This document shows positions 16,539-25,240 of a DNA stretch of 33,204 bases, in pieces. Source of the stretch: Burkholderiales bacterium (GTDB lineage Bacteria; Pseudomonadota; Gammaproteobacteria; Burkholderiales; JAEUOS01); contig CANGUJ010000003.1 in NCBI GenBank assembly GCA_947456845.1, positions 1-33,204 on the forward strand. The letters run 5' to 3'. The notes below the pieces were generated by a model, which saw only the letters and a list, made by a program, of their open reading frames with translations, did no database searches and had not been told where the DNA came from. A program made the position numbers and the translations under genes. Numbering within the stretch: position 1 is the stretch's first letter; every line of letters starts with the position of its first letter.

Positions 16539-16571
16539 TCAGCGCCCCGCCGCCGCTCTGCGGGAGTGGAG

Positions 16572-16601
16572 CGGGCGCGCGCCGGGATGACGACGCGCCC
16601 G
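16572..16601 (+). terminator. Hairpin downstream of spoT, possible terminator
   Basis: An 8-bp inverted repeat (CGGGCGCG / CGCGCCCG) with a 14-base loop lies between the convergent spoT and quinone oxidoreductase genes. There is no T-tract on either side, so intrinsic termination is doubtful. Confidence 0.3.
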
Positions 16602-16621
16602 TAATCTCGCTGCGCCGGCGA

Positions 16622-17599
16622 CTACGGCAGCAGGACCGCGGAGCCGGTGGTCTTGCGCCCCTCGAGGTCGCTGTGCGCCTGGGCCGCGTCCTTGAGCGCA
16701 TAGCGATGGTTGATGTTGACCTTCACCTGACCGCTCGTCACGACGCCGAACAGGTCGGCGGCCATGCGCTCGAGCCTGCCGCGATCCGCGACATAGGTCA
16801 TCAAGGTCGGGCGCTGCACGTAGATGGACCCTTTTTGCGACAGCACGCCGAGATTGACCGGCGGCACGGCGCCGGACGCGTTGCCGAAGCTGATCATGTA
16901 GCCGAGCGGCTGCAGGCAATTGAGCGAGCTGTCCCAGGTGTCCTTGCCGACCGAATCAAACACTGCCGGCACCCCCTTGCCGCCGGTGATTTCCTTGACC
17001 CGCGCGACGATGTCCTCGCGGGAGGTCACCACCGTGTGGGTGCAGCCGTGCGCCCGCGCGACTTCGGCTTTGGCGTCGTTCGAGACGGTACCGATCACAT
17101 TGACGCCAAGAGCCTTGAGCCACTGCATCGCGAACAAGCCCACGCCGCCCGCTGCGGCCGTCCAGAGGACGGTGTCGCCTGCCTTGACGGGGTAGGACTG
17201 CTTGATCAGGTACTGGACCGTCATGCCCTGCAGCATCATGGCCGCGCCCTGCTCGAAGCTGATCGCCTCGGGCAATTTCACGAGCACCCCTGCCGGCATC
17301 ACCCGTACCTCGCAGTAGGCGCCGTTGCCGCCACCGGCGTAGGCGACCCGGTCTCCCGGCTTGACATGCGTGACCCCGGCGCCGACCGCCTCGACCACGC
17401 CGGCACCCTCCGAGCCCAGGCCCGCCGGGAACGATGCCGAAGGGTAGAGGCCGGTACGGAAATAGATGTCGATGAAGTTGAGGCCGACCGCATGATGGCG
17501 TACCCGCGCCTCTCCCGGACCGGGGTCGCCGACGACGACTTCGTCGAGGCTCAGGACTTCCGGGCCGCCGTTCTTGTGAATGCGAATTGCCTTGGGCAT
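16622..17599 (-). CDS. NADPH:quinone oxidoreductase (zinc-independent MDR family)
   Basis: A 325-residue medium-chain dehydrogenase/reductase of the quinone oxidoreductase (zeta-crystallin, QOR) type. It has the GroES-like N-domain (residues 1-120; GLGSEGAGVVEAVG near 79-92) and the Rossmann domain with AAAGGVGLFAMQWLKALG. No zinc-binding Cys/His set is seen, as in QOR. It should reduce quinones by one electron using NADPH. The ATG at 17599 follows GGAG and gives the usual MPKAIRIHKNGGPEVL start; the frame runs 37 codons further upstream but without family similarity. It is monocistronic, convergent with spoT and divergent from the next gene. Confidence 0.92.
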   Translation of the reverse strand: MPKAIRIHKNGGPEVLSLDEVVVGDPGPGEARVRHHAVGLNFIDIYFRTGLYPSASFPAGLGSEGAGVVEAVGAGVTHVKPGDRVAYAGGGNGAYCEVRVMPAGVLVKLPEAISFEQGAAMMLQGMTVQYLIKQSYPVKAGDTVLWTAAAGGVGLFAMQWLKALGVNVIGTVSNDAKAEVARAHGCTHTVVTSREDIVARVKEITGGKGVPAVFDSVGKDTWDSSLNCLQPLGYMISFGNASGAVPPVNLGVLSQKGSIYVQRPTLMTYVADRGRLERMAADLFGVVTSGQVKVNINHRYALKDAAQAHSDLEGRKTTGSAVLLP

Positions 17600-17709
17600 G
17601 CGTTTCTCCTTGCGTTGTTTGTGTCGATGAAAAGGTCGAGAGGATACCATCCGCCTGCGCCGCTTCGCGGCATAATCTCGGACGATCCAACTCTGACGGG
17701 AGCCCGACA

Positions 17710-18288
17710 ATGTCTTGCATGATTCGGTTCGCCTTGGCGGCCATGTTCTGCCTGGCGTTTTCCGCCCGCGCCGCCGACGTGGCCGGCGTCCGGATTGCCG
17801 AAACCGCGAGCCTCGGCGGCGTCGAGCTCAAGTTGAACGGCGCCGGCATTCGTACCCGGGCGGTGTTCAAGGTGTACGTCGGCGCCCTGTATCTGGCCGA
17901 GAAGAAGTCTGCCGCGGCCGATGCGATCGCCGTCAGGGGCCCCAAGCGCATCGCGCTTCACATGTTGCGCGACCTTTCCGCGGATCAGCTCGGCGGGGCG
18001 CTCAACGACGGTCTGGTCGCGAATCTGTCCGAGGCGGAACTGGCCCGCTTCAAGCTGCAGATCGAGGACCTCAAGGCCACCATGGAGGCGGTGGGTGCGG
18101 CCAGGGAAAAAAGCGTCGTGACCATCGATTTCCTGCCCGATGCGGGGCTGCGGATCGCCATCGACGGCGCACCGCGCGGTAAGACCATTCCCGGTGAGGA
18201 TTTCTATCGCGCCCTGATGAAGATCTGGCTCGGCGAGAAGCCGGTTGACCGTGCGCTCAAGGCGGCCATGCTGGGCCAGGCCGGCTGA
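17710..18288 (+). CDS. Secreted chalcone-isomerase-like protein
   Basis: A 192-residue protein with a signal peptide (residues 1-21, cleavage near SARA-ADV). The mature part, AGVRIAETASLGGVELKLNGAGIRTRAVFKVYVGALYL and FYRALMKIWLGEKPVDRALKAAMLG, matches the bacterial chalcone-isomerase-like family, common in proteobacteria as periplasmic proteins of unknown role. True chalcone isomerase activity should not be assumed. The ATG at 17710 is preceded by GGGAG and begins the signal peptide; the same frame extends upstream without support. It heads a compact run with ogt, xerD and ybaK (15-bp gap to ogt). Confidence 0.85.
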   Translation: MSCMIRFALAAMFCLAFSARAADVAGVRIAETASLGGVELKLNGAGIRTRAVFKVYVGALYLAEKKSAAADAIAVRGPKRIALHMLRDLSADQLGGALNDGLVANLSEAELARFKLQIEDLKATMEAVGAAREKSVVTIDFLPDAGLRIAIDGAPRGKTIPGEDFYRALMKIWLGEKPVDRALKAAMLGQAG

Positions 18289-18303
18289 TCCCGGGGCTTC
18301 CCG

Positions 18304-18795
18304 ATGGGAAACCCGATGCGCGCTTTCGACGCTGTGGTGGCCGCGCCGTTCGGTGGCATCGGTGTGCGCGTGGCCGAAGACGCGCTGGCGGAACTGGTCT
18401 ACCTGCCACGCTCGATCGCGCCGCTTTCGCCTGCATCTGACATCGCGCGCGACGCGGCGCGTCAAGTAAAGGCCTATTTGGCGGATGCGGACTTCCGCTT
18501 CGACCTGCCGATCCTCCGGCGCGGAACCGATTTCCAGCACCGGGTCTGGGGTGTGATTGCCGCGATTCCGCGCGGCCAGACCCTGACCTACGGGCAGGTG
18601 GCGCGGCACCTTCGCAGCGCGCCGCGCGCGGTCGGCCAGGCTTGCGGCGCCAACTGGTTTCCGATGGTCATTCCCTGCCACCGCGTCCTGGCGGCGGGCG
18701 GCATCGGTGGCTTCGCCCGTCACGATGGCGACGGGTTCCATCTAGGCGTCAAGCGCTGGCTCCTGCGACATGAGGGGGTGGCGGGGTATGGATGA
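18304..18795 (+). CDS. ogt: Methylated-DNA--protein-cysteine methyltransferase
   Basis: A 163-residue O6-alkylguanine-DNA alkyltransferase. The active-site motif IPCHRVL gives Cys125 as the methyl acceptor. The helix-turn-helix region (GQTLTYGQVARHL) and the APRAVGQACGAN segment with the arginine finger come before it, and the GFARHDGDGFHLGVKRWLLRHEG lid follows. It repairs O6-methylguanine by irreversible transfer. The N-terminal domain is short, which is typical of the Ogt type. Its stop overlaps the xerD start by 8 bp. Confidence 0.93.
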   Translation: MGNPMRAFDAVVAAPFGGIGVRVAEDALAELVYLPRSIAPLSPASDIARDAARQVKAYLADADFRFDLPILRRGTDFQHRVWGVIAAIPRGQTLTYGQVARHLRSAPRAVGQACGANWFPMVIPCHRVLAAGGIGGFARHDGDGFHLGVKRWLLRHEGVAGYG

Positions 18796-19690
18796 TGCAG
18801 CGCATGCGCTGATCGACGAGTTCTGCGACGCGCTCTGGCTTGAGGACGGCCTGTCGCAACTGACGCTGGATGCCTACAGGCGCGATCTTGCCCAGCTCGC
18901 GACCTGGCTTTCGGGAGAAAGGCGCGATCTTGCGCGCGCGACCGAGGCCGACATGCTCGGCTACCTGTCGGTCCGGCACGCCGGGGGCGCCAAGGCCACC
19001 AGCAGCAACCGGCGACTGTCGGCGGCACGCCGCTTTTATCGCTGGCTGGTGCGCCAGGGGCGGCGCGACACGGACCCCACCGCCGGACTGGACTCGGCAA
19101 AACAGGCGCCCCGCTTTCCCAGAACGCTTTCCGAGGCCGATGTCGAGCGGCTGCTGGGCACGCCGGACAGCACCACCACGCTCGGCCTGCGCGACCGCGC
19201 GATGCTGGAGGTTCTCTATGCGAGCGGCCTGCGGGTGACCGAACTGGTCTCGCTTCGGATGCATGAGGTGAGCCTGCCCGACGGGGTCTTGCGCGTGGCG
19301 TCCGGCAAGGGCGCCAAGACTCGCCTGGTGCCGTTCGGCGAGGAAGCGGCGTCCTGGATCGCGCGCTACATCCAAGATGCCCGCCCGGTCCTCGCGGCGG
19401 GCCGGAGTTCGGACGCGCTGTTCCTTACCGCGCGGGGCGGCGCCATGACCAGACACAATTTCTGGCACATGGTCAAGCGCTATGGCGCCCTCGTCGCGAT
19501 CCCTGCCGCGCTGCTGTCGCCGCACACGCTGCGCCACGCGTTTGCCACGCATCTGCTCAATCATGGCGCCGACCTGCGGGTGGTGCAGATGTTGCTGGGC
19601 CATGCGGATATCTCGACGACGCAAATCTACACACATGTCGCACGTGCGCGCCTCAAGCAACTGCACGCAACCCATCATCCACGCGCCTGA
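18788..19690 (+). CDS. xerD: Tyrosine recombinase XerD
   Basis: A 300-residue tyrosine recombinase. The N-terminal core-binding SAM-like domain (5-95) is followed by the catalytic domain with Arg149 (ASGLRVTEL), Lys174 (GKGAKTR), His246-x-x-Arg249 (SPHTLRHAFATHLL), His272 (LLGHADIST) and the nucleophile Tyr281 (TQIYTHV). With XerC it resolves chromosome dimers at dif during division. Length and the conserved motifs favour chromosomal XerD over a mobile-element integrase, and no element boundaries are seen nearby. The ATG at 18788 overlaps the end of ogt; an in-frame ATG at 18770 is possible but less likely. Confidence 0.93.
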   Translation: MDDAAHALIDEFCDALWLEDGLSQLTLDAYRRDLAQLATWLSGERRDLARATEADMLGYLSVRHAGGAKATSSNRRLSAARRFYRWLVRQGRRDTDPTAGLDSAKQAPRFPRTLSEADVERLLGTPDSTTTLGLRDRAMLEVLYASGLRVTELVSLRMHEVSLPDGVLRVASGKGAKTRLVPFGEEAASWIARYIQDARPVLAAGRSSDALFLTARGGAMTRHNFWHMVKRYGALVAIPAALLSPHTLRHAFATHLLNHGADLRVVQMLLGHADISTTQIYTHVARARLKQLHATHHPRA

Positions 19691-19694
19691 TGCC

Positions 19695-20186
19695 ATGCCC
19701 AAGAAGCAGCATGTATCCGAAACGCCGGCGACCGCCCTTCTCAGGTCGCGCGGCATCGCTTTCGGCGAACACCCCTACGCGTACGAGGAGCACGGCGGCA
19801 CCGAGGTGTCGGCGCGCGAACTCGGCGTACCAGAGCACGCGGTCATCAAGACCCTGGTGATGCAGGACGAGCAGGCCCAGCCATTGATCGTGCTGATGCA
19901 TGGCGACCGTAAGGTGTCGACCAAGAACCTGGCGCGCCAGGCGGGATGCAAGTCCGTCCTCCCCTGCAAGCCCGAGGTGGCGAACCGCCATTCCGGCTAT
20001 CTGGTCGGCGGCACATCGCCGTTTGCCACGCGCAAGGCCATGCCCGTCTACGTCGAGGAGACGATCTTTGCCTTGCCGACCATCTACATCAACGGTGGCC
20101 GCCGCGGATACCTTGTGTCGATTGACCCCGGCGTGCTCGACCAGCTCTTGCCCGTCAAGCGCGTGCAGGCGGCGATCGCCGACTAG
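19695..20186 (+). CDS. ybaK: Cys-tRNA(Pro)/Cys-tRNA(Cys) deacylase, YbaK family
   Basis: A 163-residue editing protein of the YbaK/EbsC family. Visible motifs are HPYAYEEHGGTEVSARELG, the VIKTLVMQDEQ strand containing the functional lysine region, GDRKVSTKNLARQAG, and GYLVGGTSPFATRKAMPVYVE. It hydrolyses cysteine mis-attached to tRNA(Pro) in trans. It starts 4 bp after xerD and ends convergently with spoVR inside a shared inverted repeat. Confidence 0.92.
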   Translation: MPKKQHVSETPATALLRSRGIAFGEHPYAYEEHGGTEVSARELGVPEHAVIKTLVMQDEQAQPLIVLMHGDRKVSTKNLARQAGCKSVLPCKPEVANRHSGYLVGGTSPFATRKAMPVYVEETIFALPTIYINGGRRGYLVSIDPGVLDQLLPVKRVQAAIAD

Positions 20187-20206
20187 CCGCTGGCCGCGGC
20201 TAGTCG
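20180..20206. terminator. Bidirectional hairpin spanning both stop codons of ybaK and spoVR
   Basis: A perfect 10-bp inverted repeat (CGACTAGCCG / CGGCTAGTCG) with a 7-base loop contains the TAG stop of ybaK in one arm and the TAG stop of spoVR in the other. Both genes therefore end Asp-stop within the same hairpin. There is no T-tract, so rather than classic intrinsic termination it may protect or delimit the 3' ends of two convergent transcripts. Confidence 0.55.
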
Positions 20207-21723
20207 CGCACCGGCGATGCCTCGCGACGCTTGAGTTCCCGCCCGGTGCCGTCGACGCTTTCGAGGACGACGCGAAACCCCCACAACCTCGCGACATGTC
20301 TGAGAACCTCGTCGGCATCCTGGTTCAGGGGGCGTCCCGACTGCTGCAGGTGGCGCAGGGTCAGCGACCGGTCGCCGCGGGTATCGACCGACCAGACCTG
20401 GATGTTCGGTTCGCGGTGGTTGATGTCGTATTGGCGGGCCAGCGATTCGCGTAGCTGCCGGTAACCGGCCTCGTCGTGGATGGCCGAGACCTCGAGATCC
20501 GGCTGCGCCTGATCGTCGCGCAAGGCGAACAGGCGGAAGCGGCGCATGAGTTCCGGCGAGAGAAACTGGCCGATGAAGCTTTCGTCCTTGAAATTGCGCA
20601 TCGCATAGTCGAGCGTCGTGCGCCAGTCGCTGCCCGCGATGTCCGGGAACCACAGCCTGTCCTCGTCGGTCGGGGATTCGCAGATCCTGCGGATGTCGCG
20701 CATCATCGCGAATCCCAGCGCGTAGGGGTTGAGACGGCCGCCCGCCGGCTGCGCGACCACACTGGTGTGCGACTGCAGGAATTCCAGCATGAATCCGTCG
20801 GTCAGGAGCCCTTCGTCGTACATGCTGTTCAACAGGGTGTAGTGCCAGAAGGTGGCCCAGCCCTCGTTCATGACCTGGGTCTGCCGCTGGGGGTAGAAGT
20901 ACTGGGCGACCTTGCGAACGATGCGCACTACCTCGCGCTGCCAAGGCTCAAGCAGCGGTGCGTGCTTCTCGATGAAGTAAAGGATGTTCTCCTGGGGTTC
21001 CTCAGGGAAGCGCGCGCGGCCTGCATCGGCCCTGCGGTCGGTTCGCCTGGGCAGGGTCCGCCAGAGGTCATTAACCTGCTGCTGCAGGTAGATCTCCCGC
21101 TCGGAACGGCGCGCCTTCTCCTGCGCCAGCGAGAGTCTTTGCGGGCGCCGGTAGCGGTCCACACCCTGGTCCATCAGGGCGTGGCATGAATCGAGCATCT
21201 GCTCGACAGCCTCGATGCCATGCTTTTCCTCGCACTCGGCGATGTAGGTGCGGGCATACACCAGGTAGTCGATGATCGAGGAGGCGTCGGTCCACATCCG
21301 GAAAAGGTAGTTGCCCTTGAAGAACGAGTTGTGCCCGTAGGCGGCGTGCGCGATCACCAGCGCCTGCATCGGCAGGGTGTTCTCGTCCATCAGGTAGGAG
21401 ATGCAGGGATCCGAATTGATGACGATCTCGTAGGCCAGCCCCATCTGGCCGCGGCGATAGCTGCGCTCGGTGGCGATGAACTGTTTGCCGAACGACCAGT
21501 GCTTGTAGTTGACCGGCATGCCCACCGAGGCATAGGCATCCATCATCTGTTCGGCGGTGATGATCTCCAACTGGTTGGCGTAGGTATCCAGGCCGAAACT
21601 GCGCGCGGTACGGGCGATCGCGTCGTGATATGCATCGATCAGTTCGAATGTCCACTCCGACGGGCATGGCAGCGGCTGTGCCGCGCGCGCGACGGGTGCA
21701 CAGGCCTGGAGGGTTACGCTCAT
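20200..21723 (-). CDS. SpoVR family protein
   Basis: A 507-residue cytosolic protein of the SpoVR family. Recognisable segments are SEWTFELIDAYHDAIARTARSFGLDTY, NYKHWSFGKQFI, YEIVINSDPCISYLMDENTLPMQALVIAHAAYGHNSFFKGNYLF, and the TQVMNEGWATFWHYTLLNSMYDEG block with its conserved His and Glu residues. Biochemical function is unknown. The family is named for a B. subtilis spore-cortex gene but is common in non-sporulating proteobacteria. The ATG at 21723 overlaps the yeaH stop (ATGA), so SpoVR is translationally coupled to YeaH in the prkA-yeaH-spoVR operon. Confidence 0.95.
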   Translation of the reverse strand: MSVTLQACAPVARAAQPLPCPSEWTFELIDAYHDAIARTARSFGLDTYANQLEIITAEQMMDAYASVGMPVNYKHWSFGKQFIATERSYRRGQMGLAYEIVINSDPCISYLMDENTLPMQALVIAHAAYGHNSFFKGNYLFRMWTDASSIIDYLVYARTYIAECEEKHGIEAVEQMLDSCHALMDQGVDRYRRPQRLSLAQEKARRSEREIYLQQQVNDLWRTLPRRTDRRADAGRARFPEEPQENILYFIEKHAPLLEPWQREVVRIVRKVAQYFYPQRQTQVMNEGWATFWHYTLLNSMYDEGLLTDGFMLEFLQSHTSVVAQPAGGRLNPYALGFAMMRDIRRICESPTDEDRLWFPDIAGSDWRTTLDYAMRNFKDESFIGQFLSPELMRRFRLFALRDDQAQPDLEVSAIHDEAGYRQLRESLARQYDINHREPNIQVWSVDTRGDRSLTLRHLQQSGRPLNQDADEVLRHVARLWGFRVVLESVDGTGRELKRREASPVRD

Positions 21724-22988
21724 GCCGCGGCTTCCCTGCGGAACAGGTCGCGGAACACCGGATAGATGTCGGACGCCCCGGCGATCATGCGCATGGCGAA
21801 ATTCGGATTTTCGGTTGCTACCCGGGCGTATTCCTCCCACAGGCTTTGCTGGCCCTCCGCCACCTGTACATAGGCGAAATAGCGCACCAGCGGCAGAAGG
21901 CTGGTGTCGAGCAACTCGCGGCACTTGGCTGAGTCCTGGCCCCAGTTGTCGCCATCCGATGCCTGCGCTCCATAGATGTTCCAATCTCCGGCAGCGTAAC
22001 GCTCGCGGATGATGTCCTGCATCAGGATCAGGGCGCTGGAAACCACGGTTCCGCCGGACTCGGTGGCATGAAAGAAATCGTGTTCATCGACCTCGTCGGC
22101 CTGGGTGTGGTGGCGTATGAAGACGACTTCCGTGCGCTCGTAATGGCGGGTCAGGAACAGGTAGAGCAGGATGAAAAAACGCTTGGCGATATCCTTGCGC
22201 GCCTCGTCCATCGAGCCGGAGACGTCCATCAGGCAAAACATGACGGCCTTGCTGATCGGCTGCGGGACGCGCACGCGGTTGCGATAGCGAAGATCGATCG
22301 GATCGAGGTAGGGAATGGCGCGCAGGCGCCGGGCCAGGCGGTCGATCTCCGCTTCCAGCGCGGCAATGTCGCCTGCCTGCGGTTCGGGCCTGCGCCTGGC
22401 TTCGGCAAGGGCGGCGCGCAAGTCGGCGAGCTTCCTGCGGTGTTCGGAGCCCAGGGCGATGCGGCGCCCCAGCGCCCCGCGCATGGAACGCAGCACATGG
22501 ATGTTGTTCGGTGTGCCGTCCCCGGTGAATCCGGCGCGCCGGAACTTGAATTCCGGCGTTTCGGCAAGCTGGGTACGGATCAGGTTCGGCAGCGCGAGGT
22601 CTTCGAAGAAGTAGTGCATGAACTCTTCGCGCGAAAGCGTGAACGCGAAATCGTCTTCCCCTTGCCCATCGGGGCTGGCGTTCCCGCCGCCGGCGACGCC
22701 CGCACCGCCTTGCGGCCGCTTGATGCGGTCGCCGCGCGCATACTCGCGATTGCCGGGAATGACATGTTCGCGGACCCCTCCGGGCCCGTGCCGGAAGGTC
22801 GGCTCGGAGAGGTCCTTGCGTGGCACCGTGACGGTCTCGCCCCGGTCGACATCGCGAATGCTTCGTTCGCCCACGGCGCGTCGTACCGCGGCGCGGATCT
22901 GCTCGCGGTAGCGCTTCAGGAAGCGCTCGCGATTGCCGATGGACTTGTTCTTGCCGGAAAGCCGTCTATCGATGATCTGTTGCAACAT
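21720..22988 (-). CDS. yeaH: YeaH/YhbH family protein (DUF444, VWA-like)
   Basis: A 422-residue member of the DUF444 family. It opens with MLQQIIDRRLSGKNKSIGNRERFLKRY and carries a VWA-like MIDAS motif MDVSGSMDE at residues 254-262 (Asp255). A Gly-rich linker (94-110) precedes the conserved DDFAFTLSREEFMHYFFEDLALPNL block. It is the standard partner of PrkA (YeaG in E. coli) under stress and stationary-phase conditions, with no defined biochemical activity. The ATG at 22988 gives the family's usual length (about 427 in E. coli). It lies 32 bp after prkA and overlaps spoVR by 4 bp. Confidence 0.93.
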   Translation of the reverse strand: MLQQIIDRRLSGKNKSIGNRERFLKRYREQIRAAVRRAVGERSIRDVDRGETVTVPRKDLSEPTFRHGPGGVREHVIPGNREYARGDRIKRPQGGAGVAGGGNASPDGQGEDDFAFTLSREEFMHYFFEDLALPNLIRTQLAETPEFKFRRAGFTGDGTPNNIHVLRSMRGALGRRIALGSEHRRKLADLRAALAEARRRPEPQAGDIAALEAEIDRLARRLRAIPYLDPIDLRYRNRVRVPQPISKAVMFCLMDVSGSMDEARKDIAKRFFILLYLFLTRHYERTEVVFIRHHTQADEVDEHDFFHATESGGTVVSSALILMQDIIRERYAAGDWNIYGAQASDGDNWGQDSAKCRELLDTSLLPLVRYFAYVQVAEGQQSLWEEYARVATENPNFAMRMIAGASDIYPVFRDLFRREAAA

Positions 22989-23020
22989 GGCGGGTCGGTT
23001 CGCCGTCGCCGGGGGGCGGA

Positions 23021-24943
23021 CTAGGAACTCTTCCTGACACGCAGATACCACTCGCACAGCAGTCGCACCTGCTTCGGTGTGTATCCTTTGGTCATCATGC
23101 GGTTGACGAAGTCCTCGTGCTTCTTTTGCTCGTCGGCGCTCGCCTTGGCGTTGAACGAGATGACCGGGAGGAGTTCCTCCGTGTTCGAGAACATCTTCTT
23201 CTCGATCACCGTTCGAAGCTTCTCGTAACTGGTCCAGGCGGGATTCTTGCCGCCGTTGCTGGCGCGCGCGCGCAGGACGAAGTTGACGATCTCGTTGCGA
23301 AAATCCTTGGGGTTGCTGATGCCTGCGGGTTTCTCGATCTTCTCGAGTTCCGCGTTCAGGGCGGCGCGGTCGAATATCTCGCCCGTGTCGCTGTCGCGGA
23401 ATTCCTGGTCCTGGATCCAGAAATCGGCGTAGGTGACGTAGCGGTCGAAGATGTTCTGCCCATATTCGGAATAGGACTCCAGATAGGCGGTCTGGATTTC
23501 CTTGCCGATGAACTCCGCATACCGTACCGCCAGGTGTTCCTTTACGAAAGCGAGGTATTTCTGCTCCAAATCGGCGGGAAACTGCTCGCGTTCGATTTGC
23601 TGCTCCAGCACATACATCAAGTGCACCGGATTGGCCGCGACCTCCGAGGAGTCGAAGTTGAACACTTTGGAGAGAATCTTGAAGGCGAAGCGGGTCGACA
23701 CCCCGCTCATGCCCTCGTCGACGCCGGCGAAGTCGCGGTACTCCTGGTAACTCTTGGCCTTGGGATCGGTATCCTTCAGGTTTTCGCCGTCGTAGACCAG
23801 CATCTTGGAATACAGGCTTGAATTCTCGGGCTCCACCAGACGGGTGAGGACGGCGAACTGCGCCATCATCTTGAACGTGCCCGGCGCGCAGGTGGCTTTG
23901 GCGAGAGACGAATTGCGCACCAGCTTTTCATATATGCGCACCTCTTCGGACACACGCAGGCAGTAGGGCACCTTGACGATATAGATGCGGTCGAGGAAGG
24001 CTTCGTTGTTCTTGTTGTTGCGGAACGCCTTCCATTCGCTTTCGTTCGAATGGGCAAGCACGATGCCGTCGAACGGAATCGCGCCAAATCCCTCCGTGCC
24101 CTTGAAATTGCCCTCCTGGGTCGCCGTGAGCAGGGGATGCAGCACCTTGATCGGCGCCTTGAACATTTCCACGAACTCCAGCAGGCCCTGGTTGGCCAGG
24201 CAGAGCCCGCCCGAGTAGCTGTACGCGTCCGGATCATCCTGGGCGAAGGTCTCGAGCTTGCGGATGTCGACCTTGCCCACCAGCGAGGAAATGTCCTGAT
24301 TGTTTTCGTCCCCGGGCTCGGTCTTGGCGACGGCGACCTGTTTGAGGATCGACGGATAGCGCTTGATGACACGGAACTTGCGAATATCGCCGCCGAACTC
24401 CTCTAGGCGCTTGACCGCCCAGGGCGACAGGATGCGCGTGAGGTAGCGCTGGGGAATGCCGTATTGTTCTTCCAGCACGCGGCCGTCCTCGTTCGGGTCG
24501 AACAGGCCGAGCGGCGATTCGTTGACCGGCGAACCTTTCAATGCGTAGAACGGCACACGCTCCATCAACTGCTTGAGCCGCTCTGCGATCGACGACTTTC
24601 CGCCACCGACAGGGCCGAGCAGGTACAGGATCTGCTTCTTTTCCTCAAGCCCCTGCGCCGCGTGCCGAAAGAAGGAGACGACCTGTTCGATGACCTCTTC
24701 CGCGCCGTGGAATTCCCGGAATGCGGGGTAGATCTTGATGATCTTGTTTGCGAAGATGCGCGATAGCGCGGGCTGATTGCGCGTATCCACCATTTGGGGT
24801 TCGCCGATGGCCGCGAGCATGCGCTCAGCCGCGGTGGCGTAGGCCATCGGGTCCCGTTTGCAGGTGTCGAGGTACTGCTCGAGGGTCAGTTCCTCTTCGC
24901 GAGTACGTTCATAACGTGCGGCGAAACTGCTGATGACATCCAT
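23021..24943 (-). CDS. prkA: PrkA serine protein kinase / AAA+ protein (YeaG)
   Basis: A 640-residue PrkA/YeaG protein. The N-terminal AAA+ module has Walker A GPVGGGKS at residues 110-117; the C-terminal part (about 420-640) is the PrkA kinase-like region. E. coli YeaG phosphorylates a protein substrate and is part of the nitrogen-starvation and stationary-phase response; AAA+ protease activity has been proposed for the B. subtilis protein. The ATG is preceded by a perfect AGGAGG at 24953-24948, so translation should be efficient. It is the first gene of prkA-yeaH-spoVR, behind an unusually long upstream gap with repeats. Confidence 0.95.
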   Translation of the reverse strand: MDVISSFAARYERTREEELTLEQYLDTCKRDPMAYATAAERMLAAIGEPQMVDTRNQPALSRIFANKIIKIYPAFREFHGAEEVIEQVVSFFRHAAQGLEEKKQILYLLGPVGGGKSSIAERLKQLMERVPFYALKGSPVNESPLGLFDPNEDGRVLEEQYGIPQRYLTRILSPWAVKRLEEFGGDIRKFRVIKRYPSILKQVAVAKTEPGDENNQDISSLVGKVDIRKLETFAQDDPDAYSYSGGLCLANQGLLEFVEMFKAPIKVLHPLLTATQEGNFKGTEGFGAIPFDGIVLAHSNESEWKAFRNNKNNEAFLDRIYIVKVPYCLRVSEEVRIYEKLVRNSSLAKATCAPGTFKMMAQFAVLTRLVEPENSSLYSKMLVYDGENLKDTDPKAKSYQEYRDFAGVDEGMSGVSTRFAFKILSKVFNFDSSEVAANPVHLMYVLEQQIEREQFPADLEQKYLAFVKEHLAVRYAEFIGKEIQTAYLESYSEYGQNIFDRYVTYADFWIQDQEFRDSDTGEIFDRAALNAELEKIEKPAGISNPKDFRNEIVNFVLRARASNGGKNPAWTSYEKLRTVIEKKMFSNTEELLPVISFNAKASADEQKKHEDFVNRMMTKGYTPKQVRLLCEWYLRVRKSS

Positions 24944-24981
24944 GCTGCCTCCTCAACTGCTACTGGTGATGGGGCCGGCAA

Positions 24982-25046
24982 GAACAACAGAGAGCAACAA
25001 CAGGGAGCAACCACAGAAAGCACCAACAGAGAACAGACAGCAAAGG
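24982..25046. repeat. Imperfect 13-bp tandem repeats in the prkA upstream region
   Basis: Four head-to-tail 13-bp units are visible: GAACAACAGAGAG (24982), CAACAACAGGGAG (24995), CAACCACAGAAAG (25008) and CACCAACAGAGAA (25021), followed by a decayed fifth (25034-25046). The consensus is close to CAACAACAGAGAG. The unit is not a multiple of three, which argues against coding. The block ends about 40 bp before the prkA start, within its likely 5' leader; the leader RNA would be pyrimidine-rich. Confidence 0.75.
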
Positions 25047-25210
25047 CACGCAGATTAAGCAGCAGAAAGATGTGGTGCGAAGCCACACCTGACCCCAAGA
25101 ACAGCTTAGCAGATGATGCGCCTGGATTTTTACAATCCCTGCTGCGTGTTTCAAAACAGGCCAAGCGGAACCAACGGCATGCGGATTCGTCGAGCATGTG
25201 GCCGCAAATA

Positions 25211-25240
25211 GCCAGATATCTGGCCACGAAAAGCTTTTCG
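25211..25240. promoter_or_regulatory. Two adjacent perfect 14-bp palindromes upstream of prkA
   Basis: GCCAGATATCTGGC (25211-25224) and CGAAAAGCTTTTCG (25227-25240) are both perfect palindromes, two bases apart, about 270-300 bp upstream of the prkA start. A third, TTTCGCGAAA, follows at 25283-25292. None has a loop, which suits dimeric DNA-binding proteins better than RNA hairpins. The factor is unknown. Confidence 0.4.

Noticed and set aside
17551..18741. 396-codon minus-strand ORF opposite the chalcone-isomerase-like gene and ogt
   Set aside because: It crosses two plus-strand genes with signal peptide and active-site motifs; a shadow frame.
18788..19690. XerD-like gene as a mobile-element integrase
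   Set aside because: Length, motifs and placement among housekeeping genes fit chromosomal XerD; no att repeats, tRNA or cargo seen.
25028..25052. Possible sigma-54 (-24/-12) promoter before prkA
   Set aside because: The minus-strand GTGCC and TTGC elements occur, but the GG at -24 with correct spacing to GC at -12 is missing.
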